Part shown: piece after piece, positions 1 to 8,725 of the stretch
Position numbering within the stretch: the stretch's first letter is position 1
Layout: the number at the start of each line of letters is the position of its first letter
NCBI RefSeq assembly: GCF_014645735.1
Contig: NZ_BMMH01000014.1
Span: 62,001 to 126,000 of the forward strand
Source: Nocardia jinanensis
Lineage (GTDB): Bacteria > Actinomycetota > Actinomycetes > Mycobacteriales > Mycobacteriaceae
Direction of reading: 5' to 3'
DNA length: 64,000 nucleotides
Made by a program: the position numbers and the translations under genes
The notes under the pieces: model-generated
Seen by the model: only the letters and a program-made list of their open reading frames with translations
Databases searched by the model: none
What the model was told of the DNA's origin: nothing

Positions 1-1
1 T

Positions 2-250
2 CTGGTCCAGGGATGGGAGACGGACAGACCGGCGACCGTCGAAATCCCGCATCTGCTACTGGGTTACGCCGAGCCCGACACCTTCATCGGCGCGCCGATG
101 AAGGATACCGGCCGAGGTACGTTCACCCTCGCCGGCCGGCCGGTCGCCGAGCGTGAGATCTTGGAGCAGCTCGATCTGGCGTCCGACGAAGTAGCGATCG
201 AAGTCCCGAAGACCCGAAGGACGTTCTACGGTGCTCTATCTTCCGCATGA
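2..250 (+). CDS. 3' end of an unrecognised gene (cut by window start)
   Basis: An open frame enters from the left edge and stops with TGA at 248-250, giving 82 residues that begin LVQGWETDRPATVEIP and end RRTFYGALSSA. The composition is normal for GC-rich coding DNA and there is no internal stop. It overlaps the GTG start of the DUF6879 gene by 20 bases, so the two are probably cotranscribed. I do not recognise the family, and no catalytic motif or membrane segment is visible in the visible part. Confidence 0.45.
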   Translation: MVQGWETDRPATVEIPHLLLGYAEPDTFIGAPMKDTGRGTFTLAGRPVAEREILEQLDLASDEVAIEVPKTRRTFYGALSSA

Positions 251-752
251 ACCGCCGGACTGGGCGGCGCTCTTGCGCGAGTGTGTGTCCGAGGCGTTCC
301 ACCTGGAAGTCCGGGACCGCTATGTGGTGCCCGCCGAAACCGGTCGGCTCGACCGGTTCCTGGAAGGCCGGCCCGCGGTATCGGACGAGCAGAAGAACCA
401 CTGGAACTCGCTGGTCCGGGAAACGACCGGCCGCGGCGTCACCGTACGCCGGGTCCGTGTGGTGACGGTGCCGCATACCGATTACCACCGCTGGCTGCTG
501 TCGGTGACCGTTACCAACACCGACGCCGGTGAGGACATCCGGTACGTACCCCGGCATCTGGCCGGCGACGTGCCGTCGGACGACTGGTGGTTGATCGACG
601 ACGAGCGGGTCGTCTACAACCTGATCGACGACCACGGCAAACCCTCCGGTCTGGCGGTGACGACGGATTCGGGGATCATCCAGTACGCCCGCTGCGTGAA
701 GCACCGGCTCTGGGACATGGCAACGCCCTACACGGAATATGTCGACAGATGA
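231..752 (+). CDS. DUF6879 family protein
   Basis: This 173-residue soluble protein begins at GTG 231. It carries the features of DUF6879: the FLEGRPAVSDEQKNHW segment, an R-R-VRVVTVPHTDYHRW core and a DDWWLIDD motif near residue 115. No signal peptide or membrane segment is seen. The family is restricted to actinobacteria and is regularly encoded next to an XRE/DUF5753 regulator; its biochemical role is not established. Here its stop overlaps the regulator's start (ATGA at 749-752), which indicates translational coupling. The adjoining regulator suggests that the pair works together in a developmental or stress switch, which is inference. Confidence 0.8.
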   Translation: MLYLPHEPPDWAALLRECVSEAFHLEVRDRYVVPAETGRLDRFLEGRPAVSDEQKNHWNSLVRETTGRGVTVRRVRVVTVPHTDYHRWLLSVTVTNTDAGEDIRYVPRHLAGDVPSDDWWLIDDERVVYNLIDDHGKPSGLAVTTDSGIIQYARCVKHRLWDMATPYTEYVDR

Positions 753-1606
753 ACGAAGTGCACGACGCGCGAGAAGCTCTCGGGGCCCGGCTCCGGGAGC
801 TCCGGCGCCAGGCCGGACTCACCAACCGGCGACTCGCCCAGCTCGCGGGCTGGCACGAGTCGAAGGTGAGCAAGATCGAGTTCGCGCGGATCAGACCCTC
901 CGACGACGATATCCGCGCCTACTGCCGCCACTGCGGCGCCGAAGACCAGCTACCGGACCTGCTGGCCACTTCGAACACCATCGAGGTCGCCTACCTCGAA
1001 TGGCGCAAGATCCTCGGCACCGGCCTCGGCCGCCGGCAGCAGAAATCGCTGAAACTCGAAGCGGTGTCCGCCCATATCCGGGATTTCCAGCCGCAGATCG
1101 TTCCCGGTCTACTCCAGACCGCGGAATACGCCGCCGCCAAACTGCGCCGCGGTATCGAATTCCATCGCATCCCCGACGATGTCGACAACGCCGTATCGAA
1201 GCGTATGGAACGCCAGCGCATCCTGTACCAGCGCGATCATCTGTTCCACTTCCTGATCGCCGAACAGGCGCTCTACACCACGGTCGGCGACGATACGGTC
1301 ATGCTCGGGCAGCTCGACCGGCTGTCGTCCATCATCGGAATGCCGCGAGTGACCATCGGTATCGTGCCGTCCACCGCCGAGGCGCTGGTGGTATCCACCA
1401 ATTTCGCCATGTTCGACAACCGGCTGGTGATGGTGGAGGGGACGGCCGCCGAACTCACCATCACCCAGCCCAGGGAGATCGATGTGTACGGCCGGGCGTT
1501 CGATGCCCTGGCCGGGCAATCGGTGACGGGTGAGGGTGCGCGGAGCCTGATTCTCGGAGCGCAGCGCGGGCGTGTCGCGAACACCGGGACCATCGACCGG
1601 TCGTGA
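749..1606 (+). CDS. XRE-family regulator with C-terminal DUF5753
   Basis: The 285-residue protein starts at ATG 749, overlapping the DUF6879 stop by four bases. Residues about 8-60 form a Cro/C1-type helix-turn-helix (GARLRELRRQAGLTNRRLAQ followed by WHESKVSKIE), and the rest is the DUF5753 ligand or partner-binding region (QIVPGLLQTAEYA, then the MVEGTAAELTITQP strand near the C-terminus). The architecture is that of the BldB/Scr1-associated regulators common in Streptomyces and Nocardia, which usually pair with a small partner protein. The start inside an ATGA overlap and the helix-turn-helix beginning within ten residues support this start over the longer upstream reading. Confidence 0.88.
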   Translation: MNEVHDAREALGARLRELRRQAGLTNRRLAQLAGWHESKVSKIEFARIRPSDDDIRAYCRHCGAEDQLPDLLATSNTIEVAYLEWRKILGTGLGRRQQKSLKLEAVSAHIRDFQPQIVPGLLQTAEYAAAKLRRGIEFHRIPDDVDNAVSKRMERQRILYQRDHLFHFLIAEQALYTTVGDDTVMLGQLDRLSSIIGMPRVTIGIVPSTAEALVVSTNFAMFDNRLVMVEGTAAELTITQPREIDVYGRAFDALAGQSVTGEGARSLILGAQRGRVANTGTIDRS

Positions 1607-1633
1607 TCGGACCACTGGTCGACAGCCCGGGAA

Positions 1634-2458
1634 TCACCGGTGCGGTTCGTGCCGGCGGAGGAAGTCGTCGATCAGGGCGTTCACCGCGTCCGGTACCTCG
1701 ATCGCGAGCAGATGGGCGGCGTCCTCCACGAACGACAACTCGGCACCGGGGACGGCACGCGCCATATCCTCGACCTCGGCGGGCGGGAAGGTCGCATCCT
1801 GCCGGCCGCCGACGACCAGTGTCGGCGTATGGATCTGCGCGAGCAGCTGCCGCTGGTCCGGCCGGCGGACGACCACACTGCGCACCGCGTACCGCGCCGA
1901 ACCGATATCGTTGGCGCGCACTGCGCGCCGCACTCGCTCGACGACATCCGGCCGGGTCCGCATAGTCGTCGGACCGAGGAAGGCGGAGAGCGAGGAACGA
2001 GTGAGCGGGCCGCGGAAGCCGCCGATAATCTGCGCGAGCGCCAGCAGGGCACCGTATTCGAGACGTTGGCGCATCCCGGCCGGCGACGCGGTCCCGTTCA
2101 TGAGGACGGCGGTCAGCACGCGCTCGGGGTAGAGCGCGGCGAAGGTGGCTCCGATCATCGCGCCCCAGGAATTCCCCACGATATGTGCCCGGTCGATACC
2201 GAGTGTGTCGAGAATCCGGCCGATACATCGCGCGCATTCACCGAAGGTGAACGGCCGGTCGAGTGGGGTGCTCGCGCCGTGGCCCGGCGGGTCTACGGCG
2301 ATGGTGGTGAACCGCGTCGAGAAATGGGCGACCTGACCGTCCCAGAGCGTGTGATCCATCAGCAGGCTCGGCCACAGCACCATCGCCGGTCCCGTTCCGG
2401 TCACCCGGATACGAAGCGTGCCCAACTCGGTGGGAACATCTCGATCTGTCCCGCTCAC
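1634..2458 (-). CDS. alpha/beta-fold hydrolase
   Basis: This 274-residue cytosolic protein has the canonical alpha/beta hydrolase plan. The oxyanion strand is GTGPAMVLWPSLLMDHTLWD, the DPPGHGAS turn follows, and the nucleophile elbow is GNSWGA with Ser97. The acid lies in the VVGGRQDATFP region and the catalytic His in EDAAHLLAIEVP near the C-terminus. It is closest in style to the 3-oxoadipate enol-lactonase/esterase group, but the substrate cannot be read from sequence. Translation starts at GTG 2458, which overlaps the TGA of the upstream DUF4254-like gene (GTGA), so the two form a coupled pair transcribed leftward. It converges on the XRE gene with only 27 bases between stops. Confidence 0.85.
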   Translation of the reverse strand: MSGTDRDVPTELGTLRIRVTGTGPAMVLWPSLLMDHTLWDGQVAHFSTRFTTIAVDPPGHGASTPLDRPFTFGECARCIGRILDTLGIDRAHIVGNSWGAMIGATFAALYPERVLTAVLMNGTASPAGMRQRLEYGALLALAQIIGGFRGPLTRSSLSAFLGPTTMRTRPDVVERVRRAVRANDIGSARYAVRSVVVRRPDQRQLLAQIHTPTLVVGGRQDATFPPAEVEDMARAVPGAELSFVEDAAHLLAIEVPDAVNALIDDFLRRHEPHR

Positions 2459-2961
2459 AATCGTTCTCCCGTATCGATAGGCGACCGAGAACGCGTCTGC
2501 GCCGGCTCCGCCCAGCGATGCTTTTCACCCGGGAGACAGCATCGTCCGGTCTCGATATCGTGCACCAGATCGCGGTAGGCGATCTGTAACTCCGCGAGGC
2601 GAGTCCATTCCGCGTGCATGAGTTCGCCGGCCGGGTCGTCGTTCCGCAGCAGATGGAACGCGCGGGCGGCACCCTCGGCGATCACATCGATGAGTTCGCC
2701 GAGGGTGCGCTCGTATACGCGGATACCCGCTCTCGGGGCGGGGAGATACTCCGAACTCCAGGAATTGATCTCGGCGATGAGAATCCGCCGCCGCGATTGC
2801 GCCGGATTTCCGGAGGACCCCGATTCGAGCCGGTAGGACTCCGACAGCGCCGAGGCGAGACTGCACACCGGTCCCTCGGCCTTCCGGCCGCCGACCGCGT
2901 ACAGCAATTCGGTGGGGCTGGGCAGCGACGATGCGCCGGGGCCGGGCCGTGTCCGTCGCAC
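2455..2961 (-). CDS. DUF4254-like protein
   Basis: The 168-residue protein contains LPSPTELLYAV near the N-terminus, then RRRILIAEINSW, and a C-terminal WTRLAELQIAYRDLVHDIETG block. This pattern resembles the DUF4254 family of actinobacteria, which has no known function. The open frame extends upstream to 3186, but that part is Arg-rich and not protein-like. GTG 2961 is preceded by GAGAGGGG at a seven-base gap, so I place the start there. It is coupled to the following hydrolase by a four-base overlap. The protein has no membrane segments. Family assignment is by recollection of the consensus and is moderate. Confidence 0.6.
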   Translation of the reverse strand: MRRTRPGPGASSLPSPTELLYAVGGRKAEGPVCSLASALSESYRLESGSSGNPAQSRRRILIAEINSWSSEYLPAPRAGIRVYERTLGELIDVIAEGAARAFHLLRNDDPAGELMHAEWTRLAELQIAYRDLVHDIETGRCCLPGEKHRWAEPAQTRSRSPIDTGERL

Positions 2962-3444
2962 GGTCACACCCCTCTCGGTGCGTCGCGCCGATCCGTGCGT
3001 ATCGCGCTCCGCACCGGGGTTCCGGGATCTTCCGCGCAGCCGTGGACCGACGAACATCCATTTTCCGGCGCGCGATACAGCTGAACAGGCATTCGTCAGT
3101 CGTACTTTCGCGAGGGATCTCTGTGGAATGAACCGCTCGGTTTCGACGGAGAAATCAGTGGTGGGCCCGGGGGCCGTCACCGGCATCGCATCTCTCTACC
3201 GCCTGGCATTTCGAACTCCGATCGGTGCCGAATTCCTCGTCGCGGTACCGCACGACCGAGGAGTTTCGTTGCGTGCCCGATAGGACCGGGCAAAGTCATC
3301 GTAGGGCGCCCCGGTCGCCACGCATATGGGCCCGCGTAATGAAACATCCGCTCGCTCTCGTGCTCCGCGCACAAATCGGGGCCGAACGCACTACGTCAAG
3401 TCGATGCCGGGGGGCCGGCGTCAGGTATTCGACCTGGCGTTATA
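2962..3444 (-). other. intergenic stretch without a clear gene
   Basis: About 480 bases lie between the DUF4254-like start and the end of the hydrolase at 3445. The promoter of the 2961-1634 pair must be here. A 51-codon plus-strand frame (3128-3283, starting MNRSVSTEK) has no ribosome-binding site I trust and no recognisable features. I see no convincing terminator or RNA gene. Confidence 0.4.
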
Positions 3445-4101
3445 TCACGGGAAGGGCGGTAGGCAGTACGACCCCAGATCGGCGCCGCTCCGGCGCCGGA
3501 CCCATCGTGCCAGCCGGTCCGGGGCCTCGAGGTGAGCCGCGTGCCCGGTTCCGGCGAGTACGCGCCACTCGAGACCCAGGGCGGCGCCGAGATCCCGGAC
3601 CGATCGGTGCCGGGCCGGCGGCGAATGCTGCCCCACGGTCAGGGTGATCCGATCCGCCAGGGGGCCCACTGGGCGCGGTTCGAACCCGCGGAACATCGCG
3701 AACTCCCCGGCCACGGTTTCGTGCGCGGCGGCCGTGAGATCGGTTGTCCAGCTCGGGCCGTAGAGCGTGCGGCCGAACCCCGCCACACCCTCCGACCGGA
3801 ACGCCCGCGCGACATCGTCGAGCAATCCCGGCGCGAGCGATCCGGCCGCCGGTTCGTGCAGTAGCGCGCCCGCGAATCCGACTCCGCGCGCGGCCATCTC
3901 CAGGCCGAGTGTCGCGCCACCACTGACTCCCACCGCGAACGCCCCCTCACACAGCGGTGCGAGGGCGGCGATCTCGGTGTCCATATCGCCCGACTGCGGC
4001 CGGTCGGGGGCGTGGACCTCGACGGCCGGGCCGAGTGCGGCGATCGTCGCCGCCCACACTCGGCTGTCGGTGGCCACGCCGTGGATCAGGACGACTCTCA
4101 T
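3445..4101 (-). CDS. small alpha/beta hydrolase, last gene of the cyanurate-type operon
   Basis: This 218-residue protein starts at ATG 4101 within an ATGA overlap with the biuret hydrolase stop. It has the N-terminal VLIHGVATDSRVW oxyanion segment, a GVSGGATLG nucleophile elbow with Ser60, and a late GTGHAAHLEAP segment supplying the catalytic His. At about 220 residues it is compact, lacking a large cap domain. Its position as the fifth coupled gene of the operon suggests that it acts on an intermediate or on an entry substrate of the ring-cleavage pathway, but nothing in the sequence names the substrate. A longer frame upstream of 4101 is only the shadow of biuH. Confidence 0.8.
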   Translation of the reverse strand: MRVVLIHGVATDSRVWAATIAALGPAVEVHAPDRPQSGDMDTEIAALAPLCEGAFAVGVSGGATLGLEMAARGVGFAGALLHEPAAGSLAPGLLDDVARAFRSEGVAGFGRTLYGPSWTTDLTAAAHETVAGEFAMFRGFEPRPVGPLADRITLTVGQHSPPARHRSVRDLGAALGLEWRVLAGTGHAAHLEAPDRLARWVRRRSGADLGSYCLPPFP

Positions 4102-4799
4102 ACCGTGACGGACCGCTTTCCGAGGGCGGCCAGCAGCTGCTCGGATGTGGCGACCGCACCGAAGATCCCGCCCTGCATGGTGACCATGCTGAGTGCCGCT
4201 TCGTGATGCTCCTTCTCGGTGGCACCGGTGCAGTCGGACAGGATCAGGCATTCGTAGCCACGGTCGTTGGCTTCGCGCATGGTGGTGTGCACGCAGACAT
4301 CGGTGGTGATACCGGTGAGGATGAGGTGGGTGATGCCCGCGCCGCGCAGCAGCAGGTCGAGGTCGGTGGCGTAGAAGGCGCCCTTGCCCGGTTTGTCGAC
4401 GACCGGTTCGCCGGGGATCGGCGCGACCTCTGGCACGATCTCCCAGCCGGGTTCGCCGCGCACCAGGATGCGTCCGCACGGGCCGACGCTGCCGATCTCC
4501 GCGCCGACCTGCGCCGAACGCCAGCGCTTGTTCGCGGGGAGGTCGGCGAGGTCGGGGCGATGGCCTTCACGGGTGTGGATCACCGTGAGGCCGAGTTCGC
4601 GGGCGGCGGCGAGGACCCGTGCGGTGGGTTCCAGGCCGGCGCGGGTGAGGGACAGGTCGTAGCCCATCTGATCCACGTAGCCGCCCGGTCCGCAGAAATC
4701 GGTCTGCCAGTCGATCAGCAGCAGCGCGGTGCGGGCGGGATCGATCGGGCCGTCGAACGGCCAGGTGTAGGGGGTGGCGTCCACGGTGGTGGGGGTCAT
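4098..4799 (-). CDS. biuH: biuret hydrolase (isochorismatase-like cysteine hydrolase)
   Basis: This 233-residue cytosolic amidohydrolase would cleave biuret to allophanate and ammonia. It matches the Rhizobium BiuH pattern nearly throughout: CGPGGYVDQMGYDLSL, HTREGHRPDLADLPANKRWR, CGRILVRGEPGW, GITTDVCVHTTMREANDRGY. The catalytic triad of the cysteine-hydrolase fold is in place at Asp30, Lys136 and Cys169, each offset by exactly six from D36, K142 and C175 of BiuH as I remember it. The related RutB and triuret hydrolase families share the fold, so triuret remains possible. It is coupled by ATGA overlaps to the NCS1 permease upstream and the hydrolase downstream. No allophanate hydrolase is in this window. 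Confidence 0.85.
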   Translation of the reverse strand: MTPTTVDATPYTWPFDGPIDPARTALLLIDWQTDFCGPGGYVDQMGYDLSLTRAGLEPTARVLAAARELGLTVIHTREGHRPDLADLPANKRWRSAQVGAEIGSVGPCGRILVRGEPGWEIVPEVAPIPGEPVVDKPGKGAFYATDLDLLLRGAGITHLILTGITTDVCVHTTMREANDRGYECLILSDCTGATEKEHHEAALSMVTMQGGIFGAVATSEQLLAALGKRSVTV

Positions 4800-6109
4800 G
4801 CGGTGAGCTCCTTGTCGCGTCGCGCGGTGACGGTCGCGCAGAGGGTGAAGACAATGGCGCCGGCGGCGAAACCGATGACGGCGTCCGATAGCCAGGGGGC
4901 GAAATGGTGGGTGAGCAGGGCGGCGACCGCGCCGCCGGCCCAGGCGGTGAACGCGGGCCAGTGCCAGCGGGCCCGCCGGTCCCGCGGGCCGAGACCGAAC
5001 CGGGGGAGTACCAGCTGGTCGAGGATGACCACGGCGCCGATCGGTGGCACGATCACGCCCAGCAGGTTCAGCCACTGTTCGAAATACGACCAGATACCCG
5101 CGACCGCCAGCACCACCCCGGCGGCGCCGAGGACGAGGGTGAGCCGCCGCATCCGGCCGCCGGAGAGCTGACTCCAGCCCACGGCGCCGTTGTAGAGGCA
5201 ATGCGCGCAGACCGAACCCAGGTTGATGAAGACGAACGCCACGGCCAGCGGAACCAGCACGCCGCCGTGGTCGACCAGGAGCCCGAGGAAGTTGCCGCCG
5301 TCGGCGGCGGGGTCGGCGCTACCGCCCAGCGCGACCACGAGTCCACCGATCACCAGCGCGATCGAATTGCCCACCGGGAAGGCCGAGGCCGCGGCGAGGA
5401 AGGCTTCGCGGCCGTTACGGGACCAGCGGGTGAAATCGGCGGTCATGGTGCCCGAGTCGATGAAGGAGGCGATGACCAGGGTGACCGCCGCACCGAAACT
5501 CATCGCGGCTGCGCCGGCCTGCCCCTGGTACGACGTGGGCGAATCGCCGCCGTCGCCCACGGCGAGACCGATCGCGACCAGCCCCAGCACGATATAGACC
5601 GGTGCCGCGATCATGCCGATCGCCGACAGCGCCCGGATACCGAGCAGGGTCACCGCGATGAAACCGAGCCCGGCGGCGAGCGCGGTGACCTGTTCGTGCC
5701 AGCCCAGGGTGTCGTGCAGGATCGCGCCGGCCATACCGGTCTGGAAAGCGAACCAGCCGATCACCACGGTCGCCAGGAAGGCGGAGGGGATGAAGGCTCC
5801 TGCCTTACCGAAGGTTTCGGCGGCGGACAGCGCGAAGTTCTTACCGGTCCGCCCGGCGATCACGCTCAGCGCGCCGACATAGAGCATCATGCAGATATTG
5901 CCCACGGCGATGGCGAGCAGCCCGAGCCGGAAGCCCAGCGAATAGACGATGAGCCCGCCGAAGATGGCGCAGGTCAGCACCATCGGGAAACCGAACCAGA
6001 CCGCGGAGACCGAGGCCAGGCCGCGCCGGCGGTCGGCGGGGACCGGTACGTTCTCGAATTCGTCGGTCTCCCAGACTTTCTCGGGTTCGGTCAGCGTCGT
6101 GGTACTCAT
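4796..6109 (-). CDS. NCS1-family cytosine/nucleobase permease
   Basis: The 437-residue integral membrane protein begins MSTTTLTEPEKVWETDEFENVPVPADRRR, a soluble N-terminal tail typical of CodB-like permeases, followed by about twelve hydrophobic segments starting with SVSAVWFGFPMVLTCAIFGG. Characteristic NCS1 blocks include GRTGKNFALSA, SIALVIGGLVVALG and IVPPIGAVVILDQL. It is expected to import a ring compound such as cytosine, cyanurate or barbiturate by cation symport. Start ATG 6109 and stop 4796 both lie in ATGA overlaps with neighbours. The substrate is inferred from the adjoining ring-opening hydrolase rather than from residues I can assign. Confidence 0.85.
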   Translation of the reverse strand: MSTTTLTEPEKVWETDEFENVPVPADRRRGLASVSAVWFGFPMVLTCAIFGGLIVYSLGFRLGLLAIAVGNICMMLYVGALSVIAGRTGKNFALSAAETFGKAGAFIPSAFLATVVIGWFAFQTGMAGAILHDTLGWHEQVTALAAGLGFIAVTLLGIRALSAIGMIAAPVYIVLGLVAIGLAVGDGGDSPTSYQGQAGAAAMSFGAAVTLVIASFIDSGTMTADFTRWSRNGREAFLAAASAFPVGNSIALVIGGLVVALGGSADPAADGGNFLGLLVDHGGVLVPLAVAFVFINLGSVCAHCLYNGAVGWSQLSGGRMRRLTLVLGAAGVVLAVAGIWSYFEQWLNLLGVIVPPIGAVVILDQLVLPRFGLGPRDRRARWHWPAFTAWAGGAVAALLTHHFAPWLSDAVIGFAAGAIVFTLCATVTARRDKELTA

Positions 6110-7164
6110 GGCGCATCGGTCCCTTCGGGGGTGGGGAGTTCGTAGATCACGGTGAGGCTGCCGCCGCCCGGTGGGCCCTGGTGCTCGGCGCCGCCGGAGA
6201 CATACACGGCGCCGTCGCCCTTGAGCGCCGACAGCAGACCGCCCACGGCGCCGCGCGCATGCCGGGTGGCGTTGATATCGGAGTCGGTGAGCATGGTGTG
6301 CCGCAGGCCCCGCACCGAGCCGCGGGGGTCGGCCTCGGCTTTGGCGAAGATCTGCCGCACCGTGCCCCCCGCCGCCGCCACCTGCGACAGCAGCTCCTGT
6401 ACCGAGGCCAGGTCGATCGCATCGGCCATATGGCCGTGCAGGGCGCGCAGCGGATTGGCCGCCGTGGGGCTCTCGGCCACCACCAATACGTGGCAGTCGT
6501 CGAGTTCGGCGCCCGCGCTGGCCGAGGCGCGGGCCGACCAGACATCGGCTGCACCGGCCAGGGCGCGCAGCGCGGTCGCCCGGTCGCATTCACCCAGCGC
6601 GACGGCGATACCCAGCGAACTCGCCGCCCGCGACCAACCCATCGACGCATAGGTGTCGGTGGCGACGGGCACCTGGCCCGCGGCGTGCAGTGCGGTGATC
6701 TTGTCCGAGGTCAGCAGCGGGCATTTCACCAGCACCAGATGGACATCGGCGGGTGTGACACCGAGTTCGGCCAGCAATTTGCCCACGGTGTCGGCGACCG
6801 TATCGACCTGGTTCGCGCGGCCGATCTCCCCGGGATCCAGTACCCGGCTGCGGCGGGCCGCCGCGACCAGGCCGCGATCGAAACCGGGATGGTGGCGATC
6901 GTCGCGGACGAACATGTTCACATGCGGACTGAGCACCCCCTCGGTGCCGCCGGAGAACACGGTGACCGCGGCTTCCGGGATCCGCGGCTCCCAGACGGCG
7001 GTGGCCAAAGTGCGGCTGAAATCGTTCACGCAGCCGTTGCCCTCGGTCTTGCCGATCACCGAGACGAGATCGTCGGTGCGGTAGCCGGTTTCGGTGAGCA
7101 CCTCGAAGGGCCGGGTATCGCCGGGGTCGGTGGTGGGCACGGTCAACAGGGCGATACCGGTCAT
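6106..7164 (-). CDS. ring-opening amidohydrolase (cyanuric acid hydrolase/barbiturase family)
   Basis: This 352-residue enzyme belongs to the AtzD/TrzD/barbiturase (Toblerone-fold) family, which hydrolyses cyanuric acid to carboxybiuret or barbiturate to ureidomalonate. Family signatures are clear: GKTEGNGCVNDFSR with the first active Lys, FSGGTEGVLSPH with its Ser, LVKCPLLTSDKI, TYASMGWSRAAS, and the C-terminal VYVSGGAEHQGPPGGGS. These supply the three Lys/Ser pairs of the threefold-symmetric site. The length matches the family (about 350-370). Because the next enzyme gene is a biuret hydrolase rather than an amidase-type ureidomalonase, cyanuric acid is the favoured substrate, although barbiturate cannot be excluded. 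Both gene ends overlap their neighbours by ATGA. Confidence 0.9.
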   Translation of the reverse strand: MTGIALLTVPTTDPGDTRPFEVLTETGYRTDDLVSVIGKTEGNGCVNDFSRTLATAVWEPRIPEAAVTVFSGGTEGVLSPHVNMFVRDDRHHPGFDRGLVAAARRSRVLDPGEIGRANQVDTVADTVGKLLAELGVTPADVHLVLVKCPLLTSDKITALHAAGQVPVATDTYASMGWSRAASSLGIAVALGECDRATALRALAGAADVWSARASASAGAELDDCHVLVVAESPTAANPLRALHGHMADAIDLASVQELLSQVAAAGGTVRQIFAKAEADPRGSVRGLRHTMLTDSDINATRHARGAVGGLLSALKGDGAVYVSGGAEHQGPPGGGSLTVIYELPTPEGTDAP

Positions 7165-8492
7165 GCGGCGCTCTCCTTCGGGGTGCGGGCCGGGGTGAGG
7201 TGGTTGAAGACGAGGTTGAGGACGAACGCCACGATGACGGTGCTGGTGATCGCGCCGCCGGCGATGATCCGGACCGACGACGGGAGCCCTTCGTAGACCT
7301 CCGGCGCGACCACCGGGATCATGCCGATGCCCATGGCCAGCGACACCACGAGCAGGTTGTCGTTGCGGGAGTAGTCGACCCGGGCGAGTGTGGCGATACC
7401 GACTCCGGCGACGGTGGCGAACATGACCAGGCTCACCGAGCCGATCACCGCGCCCGGGAGATTGGCGACCACTTCGCCCATCTTCGGCACCAGTCCGAGC
7501 GCCACCAGCAGTCCGCCCGCGACGGCGACCGCGCGCCGGCTCGACACCCCGGTCATCCGCACCAGGCTGACGTTCTGGGCGAAGATCGTGTCCGGGAACG
7601 AGGTCAGGAATCCGCCCAGGACCGCCGAGGCGCCGTCGGCACCGAGCGCGCGGGCGAGCCGGTTCGGTTCCAGGGGGCGGCCGAGGTGATCGGCGGTGGC
7701 CATCAGGTACGCGGTGGATTCGGTGAAGATCACGAGCATCACCAGGCACATAGAGATGATCCCGGCGATCGGGAAGGTGGGGGTGCCGAACAGGAACGGG
7801 TCGGGCAGACCGAACCAGGCGGCGGTACCGACGGCGCTGAAATCGGTGAGCGAGAGCGCGGCGGCGGCGAGGGTGCCCAGCACCAGCGCGATCAGGACCG
7901 CGGATTGCGCGACGATGCCGCGGCCGTAGCGCATCAGCACGATGATCAGCACGACCACCCCGGCGGCCAGAGCCAGCGGGGCGCCACCCGCCGGTTCGTC
8001 GCCGAAGGTCATGGATACGGCCTTGCCGATGAGCGACAGTCCGATCATGGTGACCGCCGCGCCGCGCACCATCGGCGGGAAGAACCGCACCAGTTTCGAG
8101 AACGGGACCGCGACCAGCATGCCGAAGATACCCGCCGCGATCATGGCGCCGTAGACGGCGGACAGGCCGTACTCCTCGCCGATCAGGATCATCGGCGTCA
8201 CCGCGGTGAACGAGGCGCCCGCCACCACCGGCATCCGGGCCCCGAGCAGTTTCCCGATACCGAGGGCCTGCACGAGGGTGATGACACCGGCGACCAGCAG
8301 GTCGGCGTTCACCAGGGTGGCGATGGTGGAGGTGTCCAGCCCGAGAGCCGCACCGAAGACCAGCGGGACCGCGACGCAACCGGTGTACATGACCAGCACG
8401 TGCTGGATACCGAACAGTGTTGTGCGCCAGAAGGGTAGGGGAGCGGATGGAGTCAGCGGCGGCGACTGGGTCGGGGCAGCGTCTGTGGACAT
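7161..8492 (-). CDS. NCS2-family nucleobase:cation symporter
   Basis: This 443-residue membrane protein is the first gene of the operon. It has the NCS2 (xanthine/uracil permease) motifs: FGIQHVLVMYTGCVAVPLVFG in the first membrane segment, ARMPVVAGASFTAVTPMI, FTESTAYLMATADHLGRP and SFPDTIFAQNVSLVRMTGVSSRR, with about fourteen hydrophobic spans. It should import a uracil-like or xanthine-like ring compound by proton symport. I take ATG 8492 as the start because the upstream extension to 8543 lies among the regulatory sites and is not family-like. A second transporter of a different family in the same operon implies two substrates or two affinities. Confidence 0.88.
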   Translation of the reverse strand: MSTDAAPTQSPPLTPSAPLPFWRTTLFGIQHVLVMYTGCVAVPLVFGAALGLDTSTIATLVNADLLVAGVITLVQALGIGKLLGARMPVVAGASFTAVTPMILIGEEYGLSAVYGAMIAAGIFGMLVAVPFSKLVRFFPPMVRGAAVTMIGLSLIGKAVSMTFGDEPAGGAPLALAAGVVVLIIVLMRYGRGIVAQSAVLIALVLGTLAAAALSLTDFSAVGTAAWFGLPDPFLFGTPTFPIAGIISMCLVMLVIFTESTAYLMATADHLGRPLEPNRLARALGADGASAVLGGFLTSFPDTIFAQNVSLVRMTGVSSRRAVAVAGGLLVALGLVPKMGEVVANLPGAVIGSVSLVMFATVAGVGIATLARVDYSRNDNLLVVSLAMGIGMIPVVAPEVYEGLPSSVRIIAGGAITSTVIVAFVLNLVFNHLTPARTPKESAA

Positions 8493-8531
8493 GGGACCTG
8501 GCCTCGGGCAGAAGAAATAATCAACACCCGA

Positions 8532-8545
8532 ATTTGTATACAAAT
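8532..8545. promoter_or_regulatory. GntR operator, proximal copy
   Basis: ATTTGTATACAAAT is a perfect 14-bp palindrome 40 bases upstream of the first operon gene. Its centre (TTGTATACAA) is repeated exactly 86 bases further upstream. The GT-N-AC spacing is that of FCD-type GntR regulators, one of which is encoded immediately upstream. Confidence 0.75.
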
Positions 8546-8617
8546 ACTGTTTCGCTGGTGTTGCTAGAGGTTCCAGGGGTGTGAACTATGCAAGAGAGCG
8601 AGGGAAGGTTTGAAATC

Positions 8618-8627
8618 TTGTATACAA
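8618..8627. promoter_or_regulatory. GntR operator, distal copy
   Basis: TTGTATACAA, a perfect 10-bp palindrome, is identical to the core of the proximal site. The two sites lie in the 233-base spacer between the GntR gene and the permease operon, so one regulator could bridge or block the promoter from both. Confidence 0.7.
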
Positions 8628-8725
8628 ACCTGGCTTTTCGTACCGATCAGTCTGCTTGTCGGCGCGCTCGCGCAGGGCGCCGCGACCATCGACCGGGTCG
8701 GCCTGCTCGGCGGGCCCGGCCACGC

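Noticed and set aside
3128..3283. 51-codon plus-strand ORF MNRSVSTEK...
   Set aside because: No reliable ribosome-binding site, family features or neighbour logic.
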